NCBI RefSeq assembly: GCF_020711235.1
Contig: NZ_JAJFAV010000004.1
Coordinates: forward strand, 186,001 to 250,000
DNA: 64,000 nucleotides
Origin: Hymenobacter sp. 15J16-1T3B
Lineage (GTDB): Bacteria; Bacteroidota; Bacteroidia; Cytophagales; Hymenobacteraceae
Direction of reading: 5' to 3'
Shown here in pieces: positions 33,453-42,404 of this stretch. A program made the translations under genes and the position numbers. Every line of letters starts with the position of its first letter. Position 1 is the stretch's first letter. The notes beneath the pieces were generated by a model. The model had not been told where the DNA came from. It did not search any database and saw nothing but the letters and a program-made list of their open reading frames with translations.

Positions 33453-34856
33453 ATGATTTCCTTTCTCGTTTTGGTGGTTGTGCTGGCGGTATTCCTGGTA
33501 ACCATTGGCGTCAGTGCGTTTCTGCACCGGCTGGCCCGCAGCCACGGCCGCGGCGGTGCCCTCGGCGAGGGCGGCCTGACCCTGCAGGGCTTCGGCTACG
33601 CCCTGACGGTGCTGGCCGTCCTGTTTTTGCTGGCCGTGGGCTACAACTTCGCCGCCGGCACCGCCTACGAAGGCCACCTGATGGAGTGGCTCAACATTGT
33701 GGTGCGGCTCATGCACGTCACCTTCGGCATTGCTTGGATCGGGGCCTCGTTTTACTTCGTGTTCCTCGAAAACGCCCTGAACCGCACCGACAACGTGCGC
33801 GAGGAACTGGCCGGCAACCTCTGGGCCGTGCACGGCGGCGGTTTCTATTACCTGGAGAAGTACAAGCTCGCGCCCAAGGAAATCCCCAAAGCCCTGCACT
33901 GGTTTAAGTACGAGGCCTACTTCACCTGGCTGACCGGCTTCAGCCTGCTCTGCGTGGTGTACTACTTCAACCCCACGGCCATGCTCATCGACCCGCAGGT
34001 GCTCGATATCAGCCCGCTGGCTGGGGTAGGCATCGGCATCGGCTCCTTCGTGGTGGCCTGGGTGCTGTACCACCTGCTCTGCCGCACGCCGCTGGTCAAA
34101 AACAACCTGGCTATGGCCGCGCTGGGGCTGCTGATCGGCACCGGCTTCGCGTGGTTTTACTGCCAGGTGTTCAGCGCCCGGGCCGCGTACCTGCACTTCG
34201 GGGCAATGCTCGGCACGCTGATGGTGGGCAACGTGTTTTTCATCATTATCCCGGCCCAGAAAGCCATGGTGAAAGCCGCCACCGAGGGCCTGCCGCTCAA
34301 CCCCGAGCTGGGCAAACACGCCGGGCTACGCTCCCTGCACAACAACTACTTCACCCTGCCGGTGCTCTTCGTGATGGTCAGCAACCACTTTCCGAGCACC
34401 TTCGGCCACAGCTACCCCTGGCTGGTGCTGGCCGCCATTGCCCTGGGCACAGCCGGTATCAAGCATTGGCTGAACCTGCGCGAGAAGCACCAACCCAGCG
34501 GCTTGGTCTTTCCGCTGGCTGCGGGCCTGCTGCTGGCCGTGGCCTTCGTGACGGCGCCCAAAACCGACAGCAGCGCCGCCGCCGGCTGCACCCCGAACGT
34601 GTCGATGGCGCAGGTGCAGGGCATCGTGCAGCAGCGCTGCCTCCGCTGCCACTCCGCCACGCCCACCGACGACGTGTTCAAGTCGCCGCCGAACGGGGTG
34701 GTCTACGACTCGCCCCAAGACATTATTCGCCTCAAGGACAAGATCATGCAGCGCGTGGTCGTCACCAAGACCATGCCCCAGAACAACAAAACCGGCATGA
34801 CCCAGGAAGAGCGGGATTTGATTCGCTGCTGGATCGAGCAGGGCGCCAAAGAGTAA
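33453..34856 (+). CDS. puuD: Membrane urate hydroxylase with C-terminal cytochrome c domain
   Basis: PuuD-type urate oxidising enzyme, 467 residues. The N-terminal part is a membrane domain of about nine helices with family segments (MHVTFGIAWIGASFYFVFLEN, LAGNLWAVHGGGFYYLEKYK, MLGTLMVGNVFFIIIPAQ). The C-terminal domain is a monoheme cytochrome c with Cys396-L-R-Cys399-His400 and likely Met441. In this family urate is converted to 5-hydroxyisourate and electrons leave through the cytochrome, so no H2O2 is made. It lies divergent to allB-allC-allE-uraD-uraH and replaces soluble uricase, which is absent from the window. Confidence 0.92.
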   Translation: MISFLVLVVVLAVFLVTIGVSAFLHRLARSHGRGGALGEGGLTLQGFGYALTVLAVLFLLAVGYNFAAGTAYEGHLMEWLNIVVRLMHVTFGIAWIGASFYFVFLENALNRTDNVREELAGNLWAVHGGGFYYLEKYKLAPKEIPKALHWFKYEAYFTWLTGFSLLCVVYYFNPTAMLIDPQVLDISPLAGVGIGIGSFVVAWVLYHLLCRTPLVKNNLAMAALGLLIGTGFAWFYCQVFSARAAYLHFGAMLGTLMVGNVFFIIIPAQKAMVKAATEGLPLNPELGKHAGLRSLHNNYFTLPVLFVMVSNHFPSTFGHSYPWLVLAAIALGTAGIKHWLNLREKHQPSGLVFPLAAGLLLAVAFVTAPKTDSSAAAGCTPNVSMAQVQGIVQQRCLRCHSATPTDDVFKSPPNGVVYDSPQDIIRLKDKIMQRVVVTKTMPQNNKTGMTQEERDLIRCWIEQGAKE

Positions 34857-34948
34857 GGCCCGCGTCCTTTGCACTTGAGGGGAAGCCGGCGCTTGAAATC
34901 AACGCTGGGGAGCAAACCAGCGCGTACTTGTCCCCCTTGCCCGGCCGC

Positions 34949-35830
34949 TTACCGCTGCCGCACCAGCGTGTAGTGCAGCTTGCCTTGCAGCAGCTGCGGC
35001 TCGGGCGTTTGCACGATGCGGGCGGCGTAAAGGCGCAGGGTGTCGCCGTGGAGGTGGTAGGTCATGGTGCGCGCGTGCTTGCCGGCCTGCACGCGCATGT
35101 TGTCCCGGTCGTTGGCCAGCGTCACCACGAAGTCGAGGTTGGGCTCGTAGCGGCGCAGCGGGCCGAGGCCGCGCACCTGGCCGTCGGCGGTCAGCTCGGC
35201 GGCGGCAGTGCGGCCGCTCGAGTCGGTGGCGGCGTAGCGGCCGGCGAAGAGCAGGCCGCGCACGGTGCTGAGCAGCACTTCGGGCACGTGGTCCTGCTCG
35301 GCGTTGCGGTCGTAGCGGCGGCGCACGCGTTGGTAGCGCACGGCGTCGCGCAGCGTCTGGCTGGCGCCGTAGCGGTTGAGGCGCAGGGTGGTGTCGGTGG
35401 GGCCGAGGTAGTAGGCCAGCTCGTAGGCCGAGCGTTCCTGCTGGTCGGGGTTGACGTGCGAGGTCGGCAGGGCCGTGGGAGTGCGGCCGGGCTGCAGGCG
35501 CAGGTTCAGGTCGTAGCCCTCGTGGTTGTTCAGCACCGCATCGACGGGCACGCTGCGTCCCAAGGGCGGAACCATGCTGATGCCCATGGCCACCACATCG
35601 GTGGCCTGCGCGGCGGCTTGGTAGGGCGACTGGGTGCGCGCCAACGCCGCGAGGTAGTCTTGGCGCACCCACACGCCGCGCATCACCGGCTCGAACTGCG
35701 CCGCCAGCTGCTGCGGGCTGGCCGCGGGGGCGGCCTCCGTCGTCGGGTCACGTTCGGAGTCGGGCTGCCCGCGCTGGCAGGCGCCAAGGGCAAAGAGGGC
35801 AGAAGCGGTAAGCAGCAAGGGCAGGCGCAT
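34949..35830 (-). CDS. Lipoprotein of unknown function, twin 1
   Basis: 293 residues with lipoprotein signal peptide (lipobox LGAC, Cys18). It is a paralog of the gene 17 bases upstream: both begin C-Q-x-G-Q-P-D-x-E-R-x-P-T, share GVWV-x-x-x-YL-x-A-x-ARTxSPYQ near residue 52-70 and end LHYTLxRx. The mature part is predicted mostly beta with regularly spaced Leu/Arg/Asp. No known domain was recognised. It is probably an operon with its twin and convergent with puuD. Confidence 0.75.
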   Translation of the reverse strand: MRLPLLLTASALFALGACQRGQPDSERDPTTEAAPAASPQQLAAQFEPVMRGVWVRQDYLAALARTQSPYQAAAQATDVVAMGISMVPPLGRSVPVDAVLNNHEGYDLNLRLQPGRTPTALPTSHVNPDQQERSAYELAYYLGPTDTTLRLNRYGASQTLRDAVRYQRVRRRYDRNAEQDHVPEVLLSTVRGLLFAGRYAATDSSGRTAAAELTADGQVRGLGPLRRYEPNLDFVVTLANDRDNMRVQAGKHARTMTYHLHGDTLRLYAARIVQTPEPQLLQGKLHYTLVRQR

Positions 35831-35847
35831 GGCGGAAAACGGATGCG

Positions 35848-36747
35848 TTAGCGACGAATCAACGTGTAGTGCAGGCGGGCCGGGCGCAGGTCGATGTGGT
35901 CGGCATCGGGGCGCAGCGCGTAGAGGCGCAGGGTGTCGTGGCCGAAGCGGTAGGCAAAATTTTGCCGGGCCGAAGGTCCTTCGAGCGTCAACACGTCCAG
36001 GTTGTTTTCGGGGCCGCTGCCAAAGTCGGTGGCGACGAAGTACCGTTTGGCGGCGGGAAAGCCGGTCACGGTGCCCTCGGGCTGAAAGCGCAGGCTAACC
36101 GCGCGTCCCGCCGAATCCTGGCCCGCGAAGCGCCCGGTCAGCAGCAACGCATTGACCGCGTACTGCAGGCCCAGCCCGAGGTCATCCTCCGCCAGCAAGC
36201 GGGCCGGCAGCTGCACCCGGCGGTAGCTCACCGACGAGAGCCGGCGGTGACGCCGGTCGTACTTGTCGAGGTGCAGGGTGGTGTCGGCCCCGGCGGGCTG
36301 GTAACGCAGCTCGTAGTAGTTGCCCGGCTGCTGGTAATCGGGGAAGCTAGTGGGCAGCGTCTGCGGGTGGCGGCCGGGGCGCAGGTACACCGCAAACTGC
36401 CCGCCTTCGTGGTTGCCGAGGCTGGCGCCCACCAGCAGGCTATCGGCGGAGCGAGCCGGTGGCGCCAGGTGCATTTCCGTGACTTCCGCCAGCGACTTCC
36501 ACCCTTGGTAGGGCGAGCGGGTGCGCGCCACCGCGTCGAGGTAGGCCGACTGCACCCACACGCCGCGCAGCTGCGGCACCACGCGGCGGATGGCCGCGGC
36601 GGTTTCGGCGGGCGGGGAGGAAGCCTCGGTAGCCGAAGCCGCCGAGTCGCCGACGGCTTCCAGGGTGGGGTTACGCTCGGCGTCGGGTTGGCCGGTCTGG
36701 CAGGCAGCCAGGCCCGCGACGGCCGCAATCAAGGGGAAATAGCGCAT
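35848..36747 (-). CDS. Lipoprotein of unknown function, twin 2
   Basis: 299 residues, lipoprotein signal peptide with Cys16 in LAAC. Paralog of the downstream gene over its whole length, with the same opening (CQTGQPDAERNPT), the central GVWVQSAYLDAVARTRSPYQG and the same end (LHYTLIRR). It has a longer Ala/Ser/Pro linker after the anchor. It starts 43 bases from the end of the hexosaminidase gene on the same strand, so the three may be co-transcribed. Function unknown. Confidence 0.75.
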   Translation of the reverse strand: MRYFPLIAAVAGLAACQTGQPDAERNPTLEAVGDSAASATEASSPPAETAAAIRRVVPQLRGVWVQSAYLDAVARTRSPYQGWKSLAEVTEMHLAPPARSADSLLVGASLGNHEGGQFAVYLRPGRHPQTLPTSFPDYQQPGNYYELRYQPAGADTTLHLDKYDRRHRRLSSVSYRRVQLPARLLAEDDLGLGLQYAVNALLLTGRFAGQDSAGRAVSLRFQPEGTVTGFPAAKRYFVATDFGSGPENNLDVLTLEGPSARQNFAYRFGHDTLRLYALRPDADHIDLRPARLHYTLIRR

Positions 36748-36790
36748 GAAGCAGAAACAGGAACGGCTGCAAGCTACTCAGTGGCGGCGG

Positions 36791-38854
36791 TTAGGGTTGC
36801 GCCCACAGCTCCTTGGGCAGCTTGGTGGCCAGGGCCAGTTCGGCCTGGCCGGCGGGCTTTTGGGCCGTTTCGAGTTGCTTTTGGGCCCCGGCCAGCCATT
36901 CCGCCGACGCGGGCTGGCCTTTCTCCAGTTGCTCCAGCCGCTGCAGCAGCAAGGTCGCTACCACCGTCAGTTGGGTCGAGAGCGGGGCGTACTCGCGCAG
37001 GTCGGGGTTGAGCTGCAGCAGCGGCTGCACGCGGGCGTCGTTCTGCTGCCAGGTGTTTAGCTGCTGGCGCAGGTACGCCAACTGGCGGCGCGAAGCCGGT
37101 GTTTTCGGCAACTCGGTGAGCTTGGCCCGCGGGGCCTTCAGCAGCGAGTCGAGCGTGGCGTGAAACACCCGCGCCGCCTCCGACTCCGCGGGCGCCGCGT
37201 CGACGAGGCGGTTCAGGGGCGTCTGCGGGGTGTAGGTACGGCCCTGGAAGTGGCGCTTGTATTCCTTGACCGGCTCCAATACCGCGGCCAGCGTCTGCAG
37301 CGGCGCCACCGGCTGGCCGGCGGCCATCATCGTCAGAAGCTGCTGCGGGGCGCGGCGGTGCTGCAGGCCGAGGGTTTCCAGCTCGGCCGCAACCACCTGC
37401 AGGCGGCGGTACATATCGGGTACGTCGGTGACGGTAGCCGGCGACCAAAGTCGCTCGGCCACGGCGGCGGCGCGGGGCCAGATGCGCGAGTCGACGACGA
37501 CGGAATCGGCATATTCGGCCCACATGGCCGCTTCCCCGCCCAGAACGCGCTTTTTTTCCTCGGCCGTCAGCGGGGCGTCGGCGGGCAGCGGGTCGGGGGC
37601 GTAGTGCGAGGCGGCGGTCAGGTTCAGGTCGATGTAGTACCCGCTGGAGAGCAGGGCCGGGTGGCCTTCCTTGACGGCGTTGTACAGCGACTTTTTGCCC
37701 TGCCAGCTCTGGATGACGGCGTCCGGCGGCAGGCCGGGGCCCAGGATTTCATCCCAGCCCACCATCTTTTTCTGATACTTGGTGAGCATGGCCAGCACCC
37801 GGCGGTTGAACTGCGTCTGCAGGGCGTGCTTGTCCACCGTGCCGTCGCGCTTTACCATGCCGTTGGCGCGCATGTACTGGGCAATGCGCGGGTTGCGCCG
37901 CCACTGCCGCCCGTCGTTTTCGTCGCCGCCCACGTGGAAGTAAGGGTCCGGAAACAGCGGCGTCAGCTCGGCTAGCAGGGAGTCAATAAAGGTGTAGGTG
38001 GTTTCCTTGGTCGGGTCGAAGGCAATGTTGGAGAGGCGCCAGCTCTGGTAGGGCGGGTAAATGGTGTCGAGCGAGGCCAGGCGCGGGTACGCCACCTGCC
38101 AGGCCGTGGTGTGGCCGGGCATGTCGAATTCGGGCACCACCCGGATGCCCCGGGCGGCGGCGTAGGCCAGCACGTCCTTGATCTGGGCGGCGGTGTAGAA
38201 GCCGGGCGTGGTGTTGCCGGCCCGGTGCAGGCGCGGGAACACCTTGCTTTCCACCCGAAACGCCTGGTCATCCGAAAGGTGCCAGTGCAGCACGTTCAGC
38301 TTCACCGCGGCCATGCCGTCGAGGTTGCGTTTGATGACCGACACCGGCATGAAGTGCCGGGCCGCGTCGATGAGCAGGCCGCGCCACGCGAAGCGCGGCT
38401 GGTCCTGGATGTCTACTTCGGGGAAGTAGTAGCGGCCGCGGTCGGCCGTGAACAGCTGCTCCAGCGTGGCCAGGGCCCGCAGCGCCCCCAAGCTGGTGGG
38501 CGCGTCGATGGTCACGCCGGTGGGCGTCACGCGCAGGCTGTAACGTTCCTCGTCGAAGCTTTCCATTCGGCCCGCTTTGCCGTAGCGAATCTGCAGCAGC
38601 GGGGCCTGGGCGGTGGGCTTGGTGCGGCCCGCCTGCCGACCCAGGCGCGCCAGCAGCCGTTCGGTGGCGGGGGCCACGGCTGGGTCGGCGGGGCCGTCGA
38701 GGCGCAGGCGCAGCGGTGCCTGCCAGGGCAGCCGGCTCTGTCCCCAGCTGACGGCGGCCGGAACGGGTAGCAACTGGCGGGTATCGGGGCGGGCGGCGGG
38801 CTGGGCCAGGGCGGCCAGCGGCAGGGCCAGCAGCAGGAGAAGCAAACGGAGCAT
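36791..38854 (-). CDS. Beta-N-acetylhexosaminidase, GH20
   Basis: Exported glycoside hydrolase of family 20, 687 residues. Signal peptide to about residue 18 (ALAQ). GH20b-like domain about 25-150; catalytic TIM barrel about 150-500 with HLSDDQAFRVESK, PEFDMPGHTTAW and the catalytic pair Asp311-Glu312 in HVGGDEND, which works by substrate-assisted catalysis. A helical C-terminal region (about 520-687) is Leu/Gln-rich and has coiled-coil character. It removes terminal GlcNAc or GalNAc from glycans or chitin oligomers. A role in glycan scavenging is likely. Confidence 0.93.
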   Translation of the reverse strand: MLRLLLLLLALPLAALAQPAARPDTRQLLPVPAAVSWGQSRLPWQAPLRLRLDGPADPAVAPATERLLARLGRQAGRTKPTAQAPLLQIRYGKAGRMESFDEERYSLRVTPTGVTIDAPTSLGALRALATLEQLFTADRGRYYFPEVDIQDQPRFAWRGLLIDAARHFMPVSVIKRNLDGMAAVKLNVLHWHLSDDQAFRVESKVFPRLHRAGNTTPGFYTAAQIKDVLAYAAARGIRVVPEFDMPGHTTAWQVAYPRLASLDTIYPPYQSWRLSNIAFDPTKETTYTFIDSLLAELTPLFPDPYFHVGGDENDGRQWRRNPRIAQYMRANGMVKRDGTVDKHALQTQFNRRVLAMLTKYQKKMVGWDEILGPGLPPDAVIQSWQGKKSLYNAVKEGHPALLSSGYYIDLNLTAASHYAPDPLPADAPLTAEEKKRVLGGEAAMWAEYADSVVVDSRIWPRAAAVAERLWSPATVTDVPDMYRRLQVVAAELETLGLQHRRAPQQLLTMMAAGQPVAPLQTLAAVLEPVKEYKRHFQGRTYTPQTPLNRLVDAAPAESEAARVFHATLDSLLKAPRAKLTELPKTPASRRQLAYLRQQLNTWQQNDARVQPLLQLNPDLREYAPLSTQLTVVATLLLQRLEQLEKGQPASAEWLAGAQKQLETAQKPAGQAELALATKLPKELWAQP

Positions 38855-38973
38855 GGGGCGAGTTTACGGGGAAAAGCACCAGCCCAGGCAAATTCCGGGC
38901 AAAACCCGGCCCCCGACTCCCCCGCCTCGGCCCCGCCGCACGGCGTTTCAGCGGGCGCGTTTTCCGGGTGAAC

Positions 38974-39005
38974 TTGGGCGGTAATGCCGGATTCGCCCTA
39001 ATTTG
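38974..39005 (+). promoter_or_regulatory. Possible promoter of the glycosyltransferase-like gene
   Basis: TTG at 38974-38976 and TAATTTG at 38999-39005 resemble the -33 and -7 elements with 22 bases between them; the -7 box lacks one spacer base relative to TAnnTTTG. The gene start follows 33 bases later. Confidence 0.35.
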
Positions 39006-39038
39006 CAAGGCCATTTACGGGCTTATTCTTTCTTGCTG

Positions 39039-40847
39039 ATGCCGTTGCGCAAATCTCTCTCGTTCTGGACGCTGGTATTCTGCTCCGTCGTCGTGCTGCT
39101 GACTTCCTTCGTGTATTATCCCAAGTGGGGCAAGCCCGGCTCGGAGGCCATTATCAGCTGGGACGCGTCGGGGTATTATATGTACCTGCCGGCGGCTTTT
39201 ATTTATCACGACCTGAAGCAAGTAAGTTTTCTGCCGGAAATCACCCGTAAGTACAGCCCCGACCCGTACCAGAACCAAGCGCACCTGGATTCGCTCAGCG
39301 GCAACCAAGTGCTGAAATACTCGGCCGGGCTGGCCGTGCAGGTGCTCCCGTTCTTTGCCGTGGCCCACCAAACGGCCAAGGCCCTTGACTACGAAGCCGA
39401 CGGGTTTTCGCTGCCGTACCAACTGGGCCTGCAGATAGGCTGCGAAACGATGGCCGTGCTGGGACTATTGCTGGTGTGGTTCGCGCTGCGCCGGCGCTTC
39501 GGTGAGTGGCCCACCGCCCTCACGCTGGTGGTCATCGTGCTCGGCACCAATTACTTAAACTACGCGGCCATCGATGGGGCCATGACCCACAACTGGCTGT
39601 TCACGCTCTACGCCGCGCTGATGCTGCTCACGCCGGCCTTTTACGCCCGGCCCGGGGTGGGCCGCGCTCTGGCCATCGGGGCCGTGTGCGGGCTGATGGC
39701 TCTCACGCGCCCGACGGAAATTCTGGCCGTGCTCATTCCGCTGCTGTGGGGCCTGCGGCCCGCACGCGCCGTTCTCATGGAACGGGTACAGTTCTGGCGG
39801 GCGCACCTGGGCCTGCTGCTGCTGGCGGCGGGGGCGCTGCTGGCGGTGGGCAGCCTGCAGCCCTTGTACTGGCACTACGTCACCGGCCGCTGGCTGGTGT
39901 ACAGCTACGGCGACCAAGGCTTCAATTGGCTGCAACCCAACCTGCGAGCTGGCCTGATCGGCTACAAGGGCGGCTGGTTGGTGTACACCCCGCTGATGCT
40001 CACGGCACTGCTCGGCTTCGGGGCGCTGCGCCGGCAGCAATCCAGCGCGTTCTGGGCCATTCTAGGCTACCTGCTCCTGTTTATGTACGTCACCTTCGCC
40101 TGGAACGAGTTCTACGGCGGCATCGGCGCCCGGGCCATGGTACAGAGCTACGCCGTGCTGGCGTGGCCCCTGGCCGCGGCAATGGGCTGGGTGCTGCAGC
40201 GGCGGTGGCGCGTGGCCGCGTACGCGGTGTGCCTGCTGCTGGGCATCAGCTTCAACTTGTGGCTGATGCACCAAGCGCACCGCGGCACGGTGTACATCGG
40301 CGAAATGAACCGGCCCTACTTCTGGGCGGTGCTGCTGCGCAGCGGGGTGCCTTCGAGCACGCGCTGGCTGCTCGACAATTCCGAGCAAGTGCTCGATGAC
40401 GCGAAGCGCAAGAACGTGCAGGAGCTGTGGCGCACCGATTTTGAGCAGGCGGCGCCCGAAAGCTGTTTTACGCCGGCGCTAAACGGCCGCTGTTCGCTGG
40501 CGCTTGACAATGAACACCAGACGAGCCCGCAATTCCGCATTCCCGCCAGCCCAGGCGAGGTGAAGTGGGTGCGCGCCCGGGCGCAGGCCAAGTGCGTGCA
40601 GAAGGAGTTTGATATGTGGAAAATGACGCAGATGCTCGTGCGTTTCCGCCGCGGCGACACCACCGTCAAAGAAGGCATGATTCGCTTGCAGCGGGCCGTG
40701 GAGGAAGGGTGGCCGAGCGAGGTTTACCTGGACGTGGAGGCGCCGCAAGACGAAGACTTCGACAGCATCACCGTGGAATTCTGGAACGCGGGCAGCCCGG
40801 CGCGCATCCTAATCGACGACCTGAGCGTCGAAAAGTTTGAGCGGTAA
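39039..40847 (+). CDS. Polytopic membrane protein, glycosyltransferase-like (GT-C type suspected)
   Basis: 602 residues from ATG 39039 (MPLRKSLSFWTLVFCS); upstream in-frame starts are only TTG. About 10-11 helices occupy residues 1-430. The first loop contains ISWDASGYYMYLPAAFIY, where the Asp is placed like the catalytic Asp in the first loop of GT39/ArnT-type glycosyltransferases. The C-terminal 160 residues form a soluble domain with strands such as WVRARAQAKC and RILIDDLSVEKF. No family was confirmed. It would glycosylate a lipid or protein at the membrane if the GT-C idea is right. Confidence 0.6.
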   Translation: MPLRKSLSFWTLVFCSVVVLLTSFVYYPKWGKPGSEAIISWDASGYYMYLPAAFIYHDLKQVSFLPEITRKYSPDPYQNQAHLDSLSGNQVLKYSAGLAVQVLPFFAVAHQTAKALDYEADGFSLPYQLGLQIGCETMAVLGLLLVWFALRRRFGEWPTALTLVVIVLGTNYLNYAAIDGAMTHNWLFTLYAALMLLTPAFYARPGVGRALAIGAVCGLMALTRPTEILAVLIPLLWGLRPARAVLMERVQFWRAHLGLLLLAAGALLAVGSLQPLYWHYVTGRWLVYSYGDQGFNWLQPNLRAGLIGYKGGWLVYTPLMLTALLGFGALRRQQSSAFWAILGYLLLFMYVTFAWNEFYGGIGARAMVQSYAVLAWPLAAAMGWVLQRRWRVAAYAVCLLLGISFNLWLMHQAHRGTVYIGEMNRPYFWAVLLRSGVPSSTRWLLDNSEQVLDDAKRKNVQELWRTDFEQAAPESCFTPALNGRCSLALDNEHQTSPQFRIPASPGEVKWVRARAQAKCVQKEFDMWKMTQMLVRFRRGDTTVKEGMIRLQRAVEEGWPSEVYLDVEAPQDEDFDSITVEFWNAGSPARILIDDLSVEKFER

Positions 40848-40876
40848 GTAGTGCCCGCACGCGCGAGCTAAGGCCC

Positions 40877-42232
40877 TTAGATCAGCCCGCGCGCTTTGAG
40901 TTCCAAGTAGCGGTTGATGGTGTTGGCCGTTAGGTTTTGCGGAGCGGTGAGCAGCGCCTGAATGCCGTAGCGCTGCAGTTCCAGTACCATGCGGCGCTTG
41001 TCCTGGGCAAACTTGTCGGCCACGGTCTGTTCGTACAGCTCCTCGGTCGTGGCGGCGGGCTTGTCGAGCACTTGCTGCAGCTCGGTGTTTTCGAAGAACA
41101 CCACCAGCAGCAGGTGGCGGGCCGCGAGGCGGCGCAGGTAGGGCAGCTGGCGCTGCAGCCCGTGCAAGCTCTCGAAGTTGGTGAAGAGCACCAGCAGGCT
41201 GCGCTGCTTGATCTGGCGCTGCACCAGCGCCGCCAGCCGCTCGTAATCCGATTCCAAAAAGCGCGTCTGCTGGCGGTAGAGCACCTCGAGCAGGCGCGGC
41301 AGCTGCCCGCGGCGGCGGTCGGCGGCCACCACGTCGCCGGGCTCGTGGGCGAAGGTGACCAGGCCGGCGCGGTCGTGCTTGAGCAGGGCGATGTTGCTGA
41401 GCACCAGCGCGGCGTTGATGGCGTAATCGAGCAGGGCCAGGCCGGCGAAGGGCATGCGCATCACCCGGCCCTTGTCGATGACGCAGTACACCTGCTGGGC
41501 GCGTTCGTCCTCGAAGTGGTTTACGAGCAAGGCCTCGCCCTGGCCGGGGCGGCGGGCGGTAGCTTTCCAGTTGATGGCCCGCGGGTCGTCGCCGAGGGCG
41601 TAGGGGCGGATGTGGTCGAATTCCATGCTCTGCCCGATGCGCCGGATGCGCTTCACGCCCACCTCCGTCAGCCGGTTCGAGAGGGCCAGCAGCTCGTAGC
41701 GCCGCATCTGCAGAAACGAGGGGTACACGGCCACCACCTGGTCCTGCTCGCCGAAACGGTAGCGGCGCTGCACCAGGCCCAACGGGGAGCGAACGAGCAC
41801 GTTGGTCTGCCCAAATATGTACTCGCCGCGGCGCGTGGGGCGCAACTGGTAGTGCAGCGTGGTGCTGTGCCCGGCGCCCAGCGGCACCGGAAACACCAGG
41901 TCGCGGCGCTGAAACTGCACCGGCACATCGTCGACGACGTCGAGGCGGGCGGCAAACGGGTAGCGGTTTTCGAGCACCACCTGAATGTCGTTGTCGTCGC
42001 CGTTGGAGAGGCGTTGGCCCAGCACCCGGCGCGCAAATACCCCGCCCCCGCGGCCCAGCCCGAACAGCAGCACTGCGTCGAGGGCGGTGAGGAGCACCAG
42101 CAGCAGCGCCAGCACCTGCGCCGGCACCAGCAGCGCCGGCCAGAAGTGCGCCACCACCAGCAAGGTCACCGCGGCGGCCAGGGCCACGAACAGACGCGGC
42201 GGCAGCAGCAAGGCGCGGAAAAACTCTTTCAT
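40877..42232 (-). CDS. DUF58 protein (vWA-like), partner of MoxR
   Basis: 451 residues. Two N-terminal helices (about 13-58), an Ig-like strand region (about 75-170), then the DUF58 core with the diagnostic YALGDDPRAINWKATARRPG, followed by a vWA-like fold (VYCVIDKGRVMRMPFAG, the MIDAS-like Asp-x-Gly replaced by DKGR). It is the last gene of a minus-strand cluster and follows moxR. In this widespread pairing the AAA+ MoxR acts on a vWA-type partner, but the substrate process is unknown. Confidence 0.88.
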   Translation of the reverse strand: MKEFFRALLLPPRLFVALAAAVTLLVVAHFWPALLVPAQVLALLLVLLTALDAVLLFGLGRGGGVFARRVLGQRLSNGDDNDIQVVLENRYPFAARLDVVDDVPVQFQRRDLVFPVPLGAGHSTTLHYQLRPTRRGEYIFGQTNVLVRSPLGLVQRRYRFGEQDQVVAVYPSFLQMRRYELLALSNRLTEVGVKRIRRIGQSMEFDHIRPYALGDDPRAINWKATARRPGQGEALLVNHFEDERAQQVYCVIDKGRVMRMPFAGLALLDYAINAALVLSNIALLKHDRAGLVTFAHEPGDVVAADRRRGQLPRLLEVLYRQQTRFLESDYERLAALVQRQIKQRSLLVLFTNFESLHGLQRQLPYLRRLAARHLLLVVFFENTELQQVLDKPAATTEELYEQTVADKFAQDKRRMVLELQRYGIQALLTAPQNLTANTINRYLELKARGLI

Positions 42233-42404
42233 GTTGGGGTGATTAGGTGATTAAGGGAGTAGGGGATTGGGGTAGCACGGGCCGGTTGGGCAGGCACAAG
42301 CAGGACCGGCGGAGAATAGCAGCCGTTGGTCAACACCTCCGGTGCCGTCTGCTCGACTTGTCCAAGCTGGGCACGCGTTACCTAATCCCATAAGGGCTTA
42401 ATCA

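Noticed and set aside
33453-34856. PuuD as a generic membrane cytochrome or NrfD-like protein
   Set aside because: The helix motifs match the urate hydroxylase family, and the gene is divergent from a full uraH-uraD-allantoin pathway.
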